Shown here in pieces: positions 24,511-32,198 of a stretch of 50,260 nucleotides of DNA. The stretch is from the NCBI GenBank assembly GCA_904420065.1, contig CAJFTU010000056.1:1-50260 (forward strand), in the 5' to 3' direction. Below the pieces are notes generated by a model. It made no database searches, was not told the origin of the DNA, and was given only the letters and a program-made list of their open reading frames with translations. The translations under genes and the position numbers were made by a program. Within the stretch, counting starts at the first letter, position 1. The number at the start of each line of letters is the position of its first letter. Source of the stretch: an uncultured Emergencia sp. (GTDB taxonomy: Bacteria; Bacillota; Clostridia; Peptostreptococcales; Anaerovoracaceae).

Positions 24511-24575
24511 TCCCTGCATTGCGTTTACGCAATCGAAAGTTGCAGGGTAGGACCCTTGTCCGGCAGCTCTGCAAG
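24511..24575 (+). ncRNA. Structured leader of rplM with competing stems
   Basis: CCCTGCA (24512-24518) can pair with TGCAGGG (24541-24547), enclosing the perfect hairpin ATTGCG-TTTA-CGCAAT (24518-24533). The same downstream strand can instead pair forward: TTGCAG (24540-24545) with CTGCAA (24569-24574), enclosing GGG/CCC (24545-24555). Two mutually exclusive folds suggest a regulatory leader, in line with the L13 leader elements known in Firmicutes. Which protein or signal switches it is inferred only. Confidence 0.5.
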
Positions 24576-24697
24576 CTAAAGTTATATTTTAGTTATGCCG
24601 AAGACGATTGAGGCGTCAGCGTCAATTCCAGTAGGCAGAACCGAAAGCGATCGCAGGTTCAAGGTACTGCGATCTCAGTAGGTAGAAAGGAAAAGTC

Positions 24698-25126
24698 ATG
24701 AAATCGTACATTGCAAAACCTGCAGAAGTCGAACGCAAATGGTACGTCGTCGATGCAGAAGGCAAGACTCTCGGCAGACTGGCTTCGGAAGTTGCTTCCG
24801 TACTGAGAGGAAAGAACAAGCCGACTTATACCCCGCACGTAGACTGCGGCGACTACGTTATCGTCATCAATGCGGAGAAGGTAGAAGTAACCGGCAAAAA
24901 GAGAAAAGAAAAGATCTACAAGAGACATACCGGCTATCCTGGCGGACTCAGAGAGGAGACCTTTGAGAAGCTGCAGGCAAGAAAGCCGGAAGAAATCATC
25001 AAACATGCGGTAAAAGGCATGCTTCCTGACGGAAAGCTGGGAAGACAGATGTTCAAGAAGTTAAAAGTTTATGCGGGACCTGAGCACGCGCACGCTGCCC
25101 AGAAGCCGGAAACTTTGGAAATTTAG
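24698..25126 (+). CDS. rplM: 50S ribosomal protein L13
   Basis: The protein is a large-subunit protein of 142 residues, an early assembly protein binding 23S rRNA. It shows the family features Trp-Tyr-Val-Val-Asp-Ala near 16-21, Leu-Gly-Arg-Leu-Ala-Ser-Glu-Val-Ala, the [10 protein letters not shown] motif and the C-terminal Tyr-Ala-Gly-Pro-Glu-His-Ala-His. The ATG has an AGAAAGGA site. It is co-transcribed with rpsI 19 bases downstream, the conserved bacterial pair, behind a structured leader. Confidence 0.98.
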   Translation: MKSYIAKPAEVERKWYVVDAEGKTLGRLASEVASVLRGKNKPTYTPHVDCGDYVIVINAEKVEVTGKKRKEKIYKRHTGYPGGLREETFEKLQARKPEEIIKHAVKGMLPDGKLGRQMFKKLKVYAGPEHAHAAQKPETLEI

Positions 25127-25145
25127 GGAAAGGGAGGAATAACAC

Positions 25146-25541
25146 ATGGCAAAATTACAATACCAAGGAACCGGTAGAAGAAAATCTTCCGTTGCCAGAG
25201 TCAGATTAATCCCTGGAACTGGAAAAATTACCGTAAACAAGAAGGATCTGAACGACTATTTCGGTATGGAGATCCTGAGAAGAGAAGTCAGAGTACCGTT
25301 TGAGGTAGCCGGCTGCGAAGGCAAATTCGATGTGATCGCTACAGTAAGAGGCGGCGGTTTCACCGGACAGGCCGGCGCGCTGAGACATGGCGTAGCCAGA
25401 GCTCTGTGCCAGGCAGACCGCGACGCTTACAGAGCGCCGCTGAAGACGGCAGGATTCCTGACCAGAGACCCGAGAATGAAGGAAAGAAAGAAGTACGGTC
25501 TGAAAAAGGCCAGAAGAGCTTCCCAGTTCTCCAAGCGTTAA
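25146..25541 (+). CDS. rpsI: 30S ribosomal protein S9
   Basis: The protein is a small-subunit protein of 131 residues whose C-terminal tail reaches the P-site tRNA. It begins [14 protein letters not shown] and ends with the basic tail [12 protein letters not shown], both hallmarks of S9. An AGGGAGGAA site precedes the ATG. It forms the standard rplM-rpsI operon and is followed by a terminator. Confidence 0.98.
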   Translation: MAKLQYQGTGRRKSSVARVRLIPGTGKITVNKKDLNDYFGMEILRREVRVPFEVAGCEGKFDVIATVRGGGFTGQAGALRHGVARALCQADRDAYRAPLKTAGFLTRDPRMKERKKYGLKKARRASQFSKR

Positions 25542-25578
25542 TCGAAGCCAATATCGGCAAAAGCTTCATATGTCTGCA

Positions 25579-25617
25579 AAACCTCCCGAAACCAAATGGG
25601 TTTACGGGAGGTTTTTT
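25579..25617. terminator. Terminator between rpsI and the LysR gene
   Basis: AAACCTCCCG (25579-25588) pairs with CGGGAGGTTT (25605-25614), and T residues continue to 25617. The A-run before the stem gives it some activity for the convergent minus-strand gene as well. Confidence 0.88.
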
Positions 25618-25648
25618 GGTTGCGTACGCGGAGAAAAGCAGTCTGACT

Positions 25649-26539
25649 TTATTTGACGGCCTTTTCCACCGCATGGAGAAACTGAAGGACTGTAGGCGAA
25701 GGGTCAGGAGAGTGAAGCAGGCCGAAAGGAATGGTGTAATCCCAGTCGACCGGGAGAATTTTCAGAAGAGGGTGAACGTAGCGCCAGTTTTCAACAGCCA
25801 TCAGAACACAGTTGTTGTTTTCGCACTGATTAAAGGCGCCTACGTCGTAGAAATCGAAATCGATAATATGGATCTGAGGGTGGTTTTTCCAGAGATTGTC
25901 CCGCAGCATATCCACGTAGCGGCTCCAGTCCCGGCGCATCAGCATCAGATTTTCACCGTACAGATCCTGTACGGACAGCGTTTCCTTTTGGGCGAGCCGG
26001 TGGTGAACGGATACGGCGCAGCAGATTGGTTCACGGGAGATTTCCAGTCCCTCGCATTGACGCAGCTTCAGCATGGTCTCATCGAAAACTCCGGCCACCA
26101 CGTCGATGTTCTGACCCAGGTTGGCCAGGATCTCCCGGGCATTTTCCGGCGTATTGTCGAAGGGAACGAGCTGAAACTTGGTGTTGGGACAGTATTTTTG
26201 CAGCTTGGGCCACAGATCGACCAGAACCTGAGCGGGAGTCATAGGGGAGGTACCGATGCGGATCACGTCGGCGCTGTCCTGCATGGCGTTTTTTGCCCGC
26301 GTCACCGAGTCCTTGCAGTACTGGATAATATATTTGGCGTCCTGGTACAGGGACTTGCCTGCTTCGGTCAGAATCAGTCCGCGGTGGGTGCGGACGAAGA
26401 GCTGCAGATTCAGATTGTCTTCGAGCAGATTGATCTGCTTGATTACGGCAGGCGGAGAAATATACAGCTTTTCTGCCGCTTTGTTGAAACTTCCCGCATC
26501 CGCGACACAGAGAAAGGTTTCCAGTTGGGGGTTGTACAT
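25649..26539 (-). CDS. LysR-family transcriptional regulator
   Basis: This 296-residue one-component regulator has an N-terminal winged helix-turn-helix at about residues 1-65 (Phe-Asn-Lys-Ala-Ala-Glu-Lys-Leu-Tyr-Ile-Ser-Pro-Pro-Ala-Val) followed by Leu-Phe-Val-Arg-Thr. A two-lobed effector domain (about 90-290) then carries Ile-Arg-Ile-Gly-Thr-Ser. It is divergent from an aldo/keto reductase gene with 225 bases between them, the usual arrangement for a LysR protein and its target. The ATG has an AGGAGGGA site. The effector is unknown. Confidence 0.9.
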   Translation of the reverse strand: MYNPQLETFLCVADAGSFNKAAEKLYISPPAVIKQINLLEDNLNLQLFVRTHRGLILTEAGKSLYQDAKYIIQYCKDSVTRAKNAMQDSADVIRIGTSPMTPAQVLVDLWPKLQKYCPNTKFQLVPFDNTPENAREILANLGQNIDVVAGVFDETMLKLRQCEGLEISREPICCAVSVHHRLAQKETLSVQDLYGENLMLMRRDWSRYVDMLRDNLWKNHPQIHIIDFDFYDVGAFNQCENNNCVLMAVENWRYVHPLLKILPVDWDYTIPFGLLHSPDPSPTVLQFLHAVEKAVK

Positions 26540-26705
26540 GAGAATATCCCTCCTTTCGGTTTATCGAAAATGTCGTATTGTTGTCTGAATGATCAGTTTT
26601 TATTTTACTTATCTTTCTTTCCGTTGTCAAACCGGTCCGCGTCTCATTTCTCTTTTGATTCCCGTGTATGTTTGAAAAGCATTGCCGGTCATGTATATAA
26701 AGTAT

Positions 26706-26734
26706 TTGCCGTCTGTTTTTCGACAGATTATAAT
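26706..26734 (+). promoter_or_regulatory. Promoter of the aldo/keto reductase
   Basis: TTGCCG (26706-26711), a 17-base spacer and perfect TATAAT (26729-26734). The spacer holds a small dyad TCTGT-N6-ACAGA that could be bound by the divergent LysR protein. Confidence 0.65.
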
Positions 26735-26764
26735 AAACGAAGAAAAGAAAAGGAGCGATGAAAG

Positions 26765-27898
26765 ATGATTTATAAAGATTTTCAGGGGATAAAGCTTTCC
26801 GCGCTGGGTATGGGCGCGATGCGTCTTCCGGTGATCGACCAGGATGACGCAAAAGTGGATCAGGAGACCACAGAAAAAATGGTGGACTACGCCATGGCGC
26901 ATGGCGTTAACTATTACGACACGGCTTGGGGATATCACGGCGGTCACTCCGAAATCGCTATGGGAAAAGCGCTGAGCCGGTATCCGAGAGAGAACTTCTA
27001 TTTGGCCGATAAATTCCCCGGCTACGATCTGTCCAACATGGATAAAGTGGAGGAAATCTTCGAGGAACAGCTGAAAAAGTGCGGCGTAGAGTATTTCGAC
27101 TTCTATCTCTTTCACAATGTCTGTGAAATGAATATCGATGAATATCTGAACGAGAGTCACGGCATATTCGATTATTTGATGAAGCAGAAGGAAAACGGCA
27201 GAATTCGCCACCTGGGCTTTTCTGCTCACGGAAGTTACGAGGTGATGGAACGTTTTCTGAAGAAATACGGGGAGCACATGGAGTTCTGTCAGATTCAGCT
27301 CAACTATATGGACTGGTCCTTCCAGGACGCCAAAGCAAAGATGGAACTGCTGAAAGAATATCATCTTCCAGTATGGGTCATGGAACCTCTTCGCGGCGGT
27401 CAGCTGGCATCTCTGTCCGAAGACGCCGAAAAGAAGCTGAAAGCGCTTCGTCCGCAGGAGACGACGCCGGCATGGGCTTTCCGCTTCCTGCAGTCTCTGC
27501 CTGAGGTGGTGGTTACCCTTTCCGGCATGTCCAACGAGAAGCAGATGGAGGAAAACATCGAGACCTATCAGGAAGAAAAGCCGCTGAACGAAGAAGAGAT
27601 GGCTGCTCTTCAGGCCATAGCGGATGAGATTATCGGGAAACACGCTCTTCCGTGTACAGCGTGCCACTACTGTGTAAGTCACTGTCCACAGGGACTGGAT
27701 ATTCCGCAGCTGCTTTCGCTGTACAACGAGCATATCGTTACGGGCGGCGGATTTATTGCGCCGATGGCGATGATGGCTATTCCTGAAGACAAGCGACCTT
27801 CGGCGTGCGTCGGCTGCAGAAGCTGCGAAGCGGTATGTCCGCAGCAGATTAAAATTTCCGAAGCTCTGGCGGATTTTACAGACAAGCTGAACGGCTGA
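26765..27898 (+). CDS. Aldo/keto reductase with C-terminal ferredoxin-like domain
   Basis: This 377-residue protein has an N-terminal aldo/keto reductase barrel (about 1-280), with Gly-Met-Gly-Ala-Met-Arg-Leu-Pro, Asp-Thr-Ala-Trp-Gly-Tyr (catalytic Asp and Tyr), Lys79-region Ala-Asp-Lys-Phe-Pro and His in Leu-Phe-His-Asn. A C-terminal domain has two cysteine clusters: Cys-x2-Cys-x2-Cys-x3-Cys-Pro near residues 297-307 and again near 345-360, typical of [4Fe-4S] binding. This fusion class is common in anaerobic Firmicutes; its physiological substrate and electron donor are unknown. It is divergent from a LysR regulator, which probably controls it, and ends in its own terminator. Confidence 0.92.
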   Translation: MIYKDFQGIKLSALGMGAMRLPVIDQDDAKVDQETTEKMVDYAMAHGVNYYDTAWGYHGGHSEIAMGKALSRYPRENFYLADKFPGYDLSNMDKVEEIFEEQLKKCGVEYFDFYLFHNVCEMNIDEYLNESHGIFDYLMKQKENGRIRHLGFSAHGSYEVMERFLKKYGEHMEFCQIQLNYMDWSFQDAKAKMELLKEYHLPVWVMEPLRGGQLASLSEDAEKKLKALRPQETTPAWAFRFLQSLPEVVVTLSGMSNEKQMEENIETYQEEKPLNEEEMAALQAIADEIIGKHALPCTACHYCVSHCPQGLDIPQLLSLYNEHIVTGGGFIAPMAMMAIPEDKRPSACVGCRSCEAVCPQQIKISEALADFTDKLNG

Positions 27899-27933
27899 TC
27901 AGAATGGAATAATAGACACGTTAAAGAAAAGAG

Positions 27934-27981
27934 GAGCGCAGCTCGAGCATCGATAAGAGATGATCGGGCTGCGTTCTTTTT
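27934..27981 (+). terminator. Terminator of the aldo/keto reductase gene
   Basis: A long imperfect stem begins at GAGCGCAGC (about 27934-27942), closes at GGGCTGCGTTC (about 27966-27976) and has CTTTTTG after it. Confidence 0.7.
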
Positions 27982-28040
27982 GCATAGGAAGCCATATACA
28001 GTGCATCTCTGCCGGGCTCCCGTCTCTTTCTCTTCCGATC

Positions 28041-28347
28041 TGCCATACTGTATGGAAAAAAGGCCGTTTCAGACGGCAAGAATGTGATCTTCTGCTGAAA
28101 AGTGCCATACTGGGCAGAATTTTTTTCATTTCAGACGGATATTTTCCGGTCTGTCGCGTTGGATTTATGGGGAAATCGTCTACAGGTATGACTTGAGATG
28201 TACTAAAGGTAACCTAACGGGAATCGCGCTTGGATCGTCAGACAAAAAAGCGTCTGAAATAAAGATTTCCTTGTACAGTATGGCAGATTTTTTGTTTTAC
28301 CTCTATTTCGGCCGTCTGAAATCAAAGAAAAAACAAAGAGTATGGCG
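28041..28347. repeat. Dispersed inverted-module element, copy B
   Basis: This 307-bp element has the same plan as copy A at 13165-13470. Forward modules are at 28041-28076 and 28103-28138, inverted modules at 28250-28285 and 28312-28347. Every module has a box near TGCCATACTG, exactly 16 variable bases, and a box near TTTCAGACGG. The gaps between modules are 26, 111 and 26 bases. The short inter-module segments are also recognisably related to copy A, while the 111-base centre has diverged strongly. It lies between the aldo/keto reductase terminator and the promoter of the DUF1638 operon. No open frame of note is present. Confidence 0.8.
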
Positions 28348-28461
28348 GATTTCGTTTTTTGAAGCGCTTTCTCTGTCGTCGGGCCTTTTGGAAAAGGAAA
28401 CGCAGATACCCGCCGGCTATTGAAAATCGCTTTGCAGCGGCCGCTCGTTCGAGAGGTGTGG

Positions 28462-28499
28462 TTGACATGAGTAATAAATGTAACTATAATAGTTACATT
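28462..28499 (+). promoter_or_regulatory. Consensus promoter with perfect palindromic operator
   Basis: Perfect TTGACA (28462-28467), a 17-base spacer and perfect TATAAT (28485-28490). Centred on the -10 is the perfect dyad AATGTAACTA (28477-28486), TAA, TAGTTACATT (28490-28499). An operator over the -10 implies repression. The obvious candidate is the Rrf2-family protein encoded second in the operon. Confidence 0.85.
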
Positions 28500-28523
28500 A
28501 GTATACGGAAAGGAGTCAGTCTG

Positions 28524-29183
28524 TTGGGGAAGGTTATCATGGCGTGCGGATCGCTGAAGCGACACATCGACGCAGCGCAGAAAAAGGAAGGGACCGCTTA
28601 TCCGGTTATCGAGATGGACAGCAGGCTTCATGCAGAGCCAAAAGATATGCGCGAAGCCCTCTTTGCAAAGATGGAGCAGCTGCCGGAAGATGCCGATACA
28701 GTTTTGCTGGCCATGGGGTTGTGCGGAGGTTCGGTTTCCGAGCGTCCTCTTCCGGTAAGGCTGGTCATGCCCAGGGTCGACGATTGCATCACCCTGCTGA
28801 TGCACACCGACAATATGTGGCATCCCAATCTGAAGGAGTGCGGCCATCTCTACTTGACAGATACCGTTGACGGCGTGTTCTCTGTGGAGAATATCCGCAG
28901 CAATCTGGTCGAGCGGTATGGAGAGGAAAAGGGACTGAGGATCTTCGGCGTCTGGTTCGACTCTTACCGCAGCGTGGATATCATCGATACCGGTGTTTAC
29001 GACTGCCGCAGTCCGGATTATACCGCAGCAGCGCAAAGGAGCGCGGAGCTGATCGATTGCCCTGTCTGTTATGTGGAGGGCAGCAATATACTGCTGGAAA
29101 AGCTAGTGTCAGGCCGCTGGGACGGTCAGTTTCTCGTCGCAGAAAAAGGCCGTGTGCTGAGAGAGGAGGATTTTATCCTGTGA
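28524..29183 (+). CDS. DUF1638 family protein
   Basis: This 219-residue protein of the DUF1638 family has no established reaction; relatives often occur near corrinoid methyltransferase or metal-cofactor genes. It shows the family features Ala-Cys-Gly-Ser-Leu near residues 7-11, a Gly-Leu-Cys-Gly-Gly loop, and Pro-Arg-Val-Asp-Asp-Cys-Ile-Thr-Leu-Leu, so three conserved-looking cysteines could hold a metal or cluster. TTG 28524 is chosen because AAAGGAG lies 8 bases upstream; ATG 28467 would overlap the promoter. It overlaps the next gene by 4 bases (GTGA), so it is tightly coupled with the Rrf2-ferredoxin fusion, suggesting a redox-controlled function. Confidence 0.85.
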   Translation: MGKVIMACGSLKRHIDAAQKKEGTAYPVIEMDSRLHAEPKDMREALFAKMEQLPEDADTVLLAMGLCGGSVSERPLPVRLVMPRVDDCITLLMHTDNMWHPNLKECGHLYLTDTVDGVFSVENIRSNLVERYGEEKGLRIFGVWFDSYRSVDIIDTGVYDCRSPDYTAAAQRSAELIDCPVCYVEGSNILLEKLVSGRWDGQFLVAEKGRVLREEDFIL

Positions 29184-30457
29184 GTATCAATACCCGATTT
29201 CCCGTGGCAGTTCATGCGCTGGCCCTTATCGCTCTGAATCGAAACGGAGAACGTCCGTCCACATCCGAACTGATCGCCAAAAGCGCAGGGACCAATCCCG
29301 TGGTCATCCGCAGGATATTGTCCCAGCTGAAGCAGGCGGGACTATTGGAAAGCGGACCGGGAAAACCGGAAACCAAGTTAAAGAAAGCAGCGGAGGAGAT
29401 TTCACTGGGTGAAATTTATCGGGCGGTGCAGGACAGAGAGGATCTCTTTTCGGTCCATCCCAATCCCTCGCAGCAGTGCTGGATCGGTCACAACATCCAC
29501 AGCACTCTGGAGGGGCCTTTGAGACGGGCGCAAAGCGCGATGGAGGCTGAACTGGATGCCGTCAGCCTGCAGGATGTTGCGGAGGATCTGCTTTACAGAG
29601 CCGGGGTGGATCGAGACGCAAAAAAGACAGACAACCCGGCCGCTGCGGGAGAGATCAAAAGTAAAATATCAGGAGGAAGAAAAATGAAAAAAGTGACAGC
29701 TGTGTATTTCAGCCCTACGGGCGGAACAGAACGCTATGTGAAAGCCATCGCGGAAAAACTGGCAGAAGAAGTGGAGATCATCGATTTGACAAAACCGGAA
29801 ACACGCAGTCGGAGCTACAGATTCGGCCCCGATGACCTGGTGATATTCGGCGCTCCGGTATACGCGGGCAGATTACCGATAATCGAGGGCGGTATCTTTG
29901 ACCGCATAGAAGGCGAAAACACACCGGCCGTATTCACGGTCAGCTATGGCAACAGAGAGTTTGACGACGCTTTGCTGGAAGAAATGGACATCTGCCAGAA
30001 ACACGGATTTAGAGGAATTGCGGCTTCCGGCTGGATCGCGCCCCATACCTTTTTTGACAGCGTCGCGGCGGATCGTCCCGACGAGAAGGATCTGCAAGCG
30101 GTTGAGACGTTTGCCGATAAGGTGAAGGGAATTTTGGAAAGAGAAGAACAGGGCAGCCTGACTGTACCGGGGAACCGCCCTTACAAAGAGGCCAAGCGAA
30201 TAGTTTATGCGCCCGAGGCAGAGGAAGCTTGTGTAAAATGCGGATTCTGTGCGACGGTCTGTCCTGTCGGAGCCATAGACGGACAGCATCCGGAAAAGTC
30301 CGATCCGAAGAAGTGCATTTCCTGTTTGGCCTGTGTAAAAAAGTGTCCCCGTGAGGCGAGGATCGCCAGAGATCCGGGGCTGACTGCAATTCGGCAGAAG
30401 CTGGAACCGGTTTTGGCCTCGGCGCGTAAAGAACCGCAGGTGTTTTTTGCCGAATAA
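29180..30457 (+). CDS. Rrf2 regulator fused to flavodoxin-ferredoxin (EFR1-type) protein
   Basis: One uninterrupted frame of 425 residues. Residues 1-142 form an Rrf2-family DNA-binding domain with a winged helix around 25-55 (Pro-Ser-Thr-Ser-Glu-Leu-Ile-Ala then Val-Val-Ile-Arg-Arg-Ile-Leu) and a single sensor-region cysteine, Cys100. A linker of about 25 residues leads to Met169. From there comes a flavodoxin-like domain (Tyr-Phe-Ser-Pro-Thr-Gly-Gly-Thr-Glu) and then two [4Fe-4S] motifs of ferredoxin type, Cys-x2-Cys-x2-Cys-x3-Cys-Pro each. The start is GTG 29180, overlapping the DUF1638 stop. A perfect AGGAGG precedes Met169, so the short form could also be made. Rrf2 proteins are usually stand-alone at about 140-150 residues. 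The fusion suggests a repressor coupled to its own redox carrier, or a lost stop codon. Confidence 0.8.
   Translation: MSINTRFPVAVHALALIALNRNGERPSTSELIAKSAGTNPVVIRRILSQLKQAGLLESGPGKPETKLKKAAEEISLGEIYRAVQDREDLFSVHPNPSQQCWIGHNIHSTLEGPLRRAQSAMEAELDAVSLQDVAEDLLYRAGVDRDAKKTDNPAAAGEIKSKISGGRKMKKVTAVYFSPTGGTERYVKAIAEKLAEEVEIIDLTKPETRSRSYRFGPDDLVIFGAPVYAGRLPIIEGGIFDRIEGENTPAVFTVSYGNREFDDALLEEMDICQKHGFRGIAASGWIAPHTFFDSVAADRPDEKDLQAVETFADKVKGILEREEQGSLTVPGNRPYKEAKRIVYAPEAEEACVKCGFCATVCPVGAIDGQHPEKSDPKKCISCLACVKKCPREARIARDPGLTAIRQKLEPVLASARKEPQVFFAE
29684..30457 (+). CDS. EFR1-type flavodoxin-ferredoxin, internal-start form
   Basis: This is an alternative product in the same frame as the fusion, starting at ATG 29684 with AGGAGG (29671-29676) seven bases upstream, the strongest ribosome site of the operon. 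The 257 residues make a complete stand-alone EFR1-type protein: flavodoxin-like fold with the phosphate-binding Ser-Pro-Thr-Gly-Gly-Thr loop at 10-15, then ferredoxin cysteines 183, 186, 189, 193 and 211, 214, 217, 221. Such proteins are common in anaerobes and presumably carry electrons between flavin and Fe-S centres. That this length is typical of the family supports independent translation. Confidence 0.6.
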   Translation: MKKVTAVYFSPTGGTERYVKAIAEKLAEEVEIIDLTKPETRSRSYRFGPDDLVIFGAPVYAGRLPIIEGGIFDRIEGENTPAVFTVSYGNREFDDALLEEMDICQKHGFRGIAASGWIAPHTFFDSVAADRPDEKDLQAVETFADKVKGILEREEQGSLTVPGNRPYKEAKRIVYAPEAEEACVKCGFCATVCPVGAIDGQHPEKSDPKKCISCLACVKKCPREARIARDPGLTAIRQKLEPVLASARKEPQVFFAE

Positions 30458-30563
30458 AGGAGCGGGCATGGTAAAATACAAAAATAAACCATATTTTTTT
30501 GTGAATACTCTCGAAAAAAGAGAGAAATAGTAGTAAAATTACTTTTCGGTAAAAACAGAACAG

Positions 30564-30599
30564 CTGCCGGCGCGGTCATCCAGCGCCGGCAGTTCTTTG
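30564..30599 (+). terminator. Terminator of the DUF1638 operon
   Basis: CTGCCGGCGC (30564-30573) pairs perfectly with GCGCCGGCAG (30583-30592), followed by TTCTTTG, a weak T tract. A smaller hairpin CTCTC/GAGAG lies near 30511-30527. Confidence 0.65.
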
Positions 30600-30648
30600 C
30601 GAAAATTTACGCCTTTCGACGGAAGGCGGCGGTGTTTTGGAGAAAGAT

Positions 30649-32028
30649 ATGGAAGAAGAGAAAAAATCTTTTGAAATCGACATGGTCAGAGGGCCGGTAT
30701 TGAAAAAAATGCTGTTGTTTTCTCTGCCCCTGATGTGTTCCAGTATTCTGCAGCTTTTGTTTAACGCGGCGGATATCATCGTCGTAGGCCGCTTCGCCGG
30801 AGACAACTCTCTTGCGGCGGTAGGTTCCAACTCGGCTTTGATCACCCTGATGACCAATCTGTTCATCGGATTTTCTGTAGGCGCCAATGTAACGGTAGCT
30901 CGTTTCTACGGAGCGAGAAAGCAAAAGGATTTGAAGGAAACGGTGCATACCGCCATGATGCTCAGCGTGGTAGGCGGTGTTCTCCTTACGGTGATCGGGC
31001 AAATCGGAGCACGACAGATTTTAATCTGGATGGAAGCGCCGACAGAGGTTCTGGATCTGGCAACATTGTATCTGCGGGTATATTTTCTGGGCATGACAGG
31101 AATGATGATCTATAATTTCGGCAGCGCTCTCCTGCGGGCTGTGGGAGATACGAGGCGTCCTCTCTATTTTCTTGCCTTTTCCGGAGCGGTAAACATCGGT
31201 CTGAATCTGTTCTTCGTCATTTCCCTGAAGATGGATGTGGCCGGCGTAGGAGCGGCTACGGCGATTTCCCAGTGGCTTTCCGCAGGCTTGATCGTCAGAT
31301 GCCTGCTGCGGGAAAAAACAGGTATACATCTGGTGCTGCGGGATTTGCGAATCTACAAGGATAAATTGATCGCTATTGTGAGAATCGGTCTTCCTGCAGG
31401 GGTTCAGGGGATGATTTTCTCGCTGACCAACGTTTTGGTTCAGGCTTCGGTCAATTCCTTCGGCGCCGTAATTGTGGCGGGAAATTCGGCGGCGGCAAAT
31501 ATCGAGAGCTTCATTTATTTTGCGATGAACGCCTTTTATCAGGCGACCATATCTTTTACCAGTCAGAATGTGGGAGCCAGGCGCATTAAGCGGGTTGACA
31601 AGATTCTCACCAGAGGGGAACTCTGCGTGCTGGCCGTGGGAGTTACTCTGGGCCTTCTGGCTGTCGTGTTCGGCCCGCAGCTTTTGGGCATCTATACTAC
31701 CAGTGAGGAAGTCATCGATGCGGGAATGCACAGACTTCGCATTATCGCATTGACTTACGCCCTCTGTGGCGCTATGGACGTAATGGTGGGCTCTCTGCGG
31801 GGAATGGGCTGTTCACTGACGCCTATGCTGGTTTCGCTGATTGGCGTATGCGGTCTTCGGATCATCTGGATTACGACAATCTTTCAGATTCCTCGTTTCC
31901 ACACCATTAACATGCTCTTTTATACCTACCCGATTACTTGGATTATCACGTTATCGGCTCATATTGTCACCTTCCTGATCGTCAGAAAGAGACTAAGAGA
32001 GCGAGCTGTGGCAAGGCTGCTCGATTAA
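30649..32028 (+). CDS. MATE family efflux transporter
   Basis: This 459-residue integral membrane protein has twelve hydrophobic helices in two related halves, of the multidrug and toxin extrusion (MATE) family, driven by Na+ or H+. The N-terminal part has Met-Leu-Leu-Phe-Ser-Leu-Pro-Leu-Met and Asp-Ile-Ile-Val-Val-Gly-Arg-Phe, and the second half starts near residue 245 with Ile-Gly-Leu-Pro-Ala-Gly-Val-Gln-Gly. The substrate cannot be told from sequence. ATG 30649 has GGAG 7 bases upstream; a TTG at 30637 is the less likely start. It is transcribed alone. Confidence 0.9.
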   Translation: MEEEKKSFEIDMVRGPVLKKMLLFSLPLMCSSILQLLFNAADIIVVGRFAGDNSLAAVGSNSALITLMTNLFIGFSVGANVTVARFYGARKQKDLKETVHTAMMLSVVGGVLLTVIGQIGARQILIWMEAPTEVLDLATLYLRVYFLGMTGMMIYNFGSALLRAVGDTRRPLYFLAFSGAVNIGLNLFFVISLKMDVAGVGAATAISQWLSAGLIVRCLLREKTGIHLVLRDLRIYKDKLIAIVRIGLPAGVQGMIFSLTNVLVQASVNSFGAVIVAGNSAAANIESFIYFAMNAFYQATISFTSQNVGARRIKRVDKILTRGELCVLAVGVTLGLLAVVFGPQLLGIYTTSEEVIDAGMHRLRIIALTYALCGAMDVMVGSLRGMGCSLTPMLVSLIGVCGLRIIWITTIFQIPRFHTINMLFYTYPITWIITLSAHIVTFLIVRKRLRERAVARLLD

Positions 32029-32052
32029 ATTGCATACAATAAACAATTTTGC

Positions 32053-32081
32053 TTGTGTGGACTGAGGGGATGTGATATACT
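32053..32081 (+). promoter_or_regulatory. Promoter of the AGCS symporter gene
   Basis: TTGTGT (32053-32058), a 17-base spacer and TATACT (32076-32081). The 115-base leader that follows has a small GCGCC-TTA-GGCGC hairpin; I looked for a glycine riboswitch there and did not find one. Confidence 0.55.
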
Positions 32082-32198
32082 GGACGAGAATTTTGCCTTT
32101 TCGGCCTTTTGCGTACGCGCCTTAGGCGCAGAGGAAACAGACGTTTTATTTGAGGGCCTGGGTGCAGACCACAGAATACAAGAGGAGAGAACGAGGTA

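Noticed and set aside
32082-32198. Glycine riboswitch expected before the AGCS symporter.
   Set aside because: No glycine aptamer core could be recognised in the 115-base leader; only a small GC hairpin is present.
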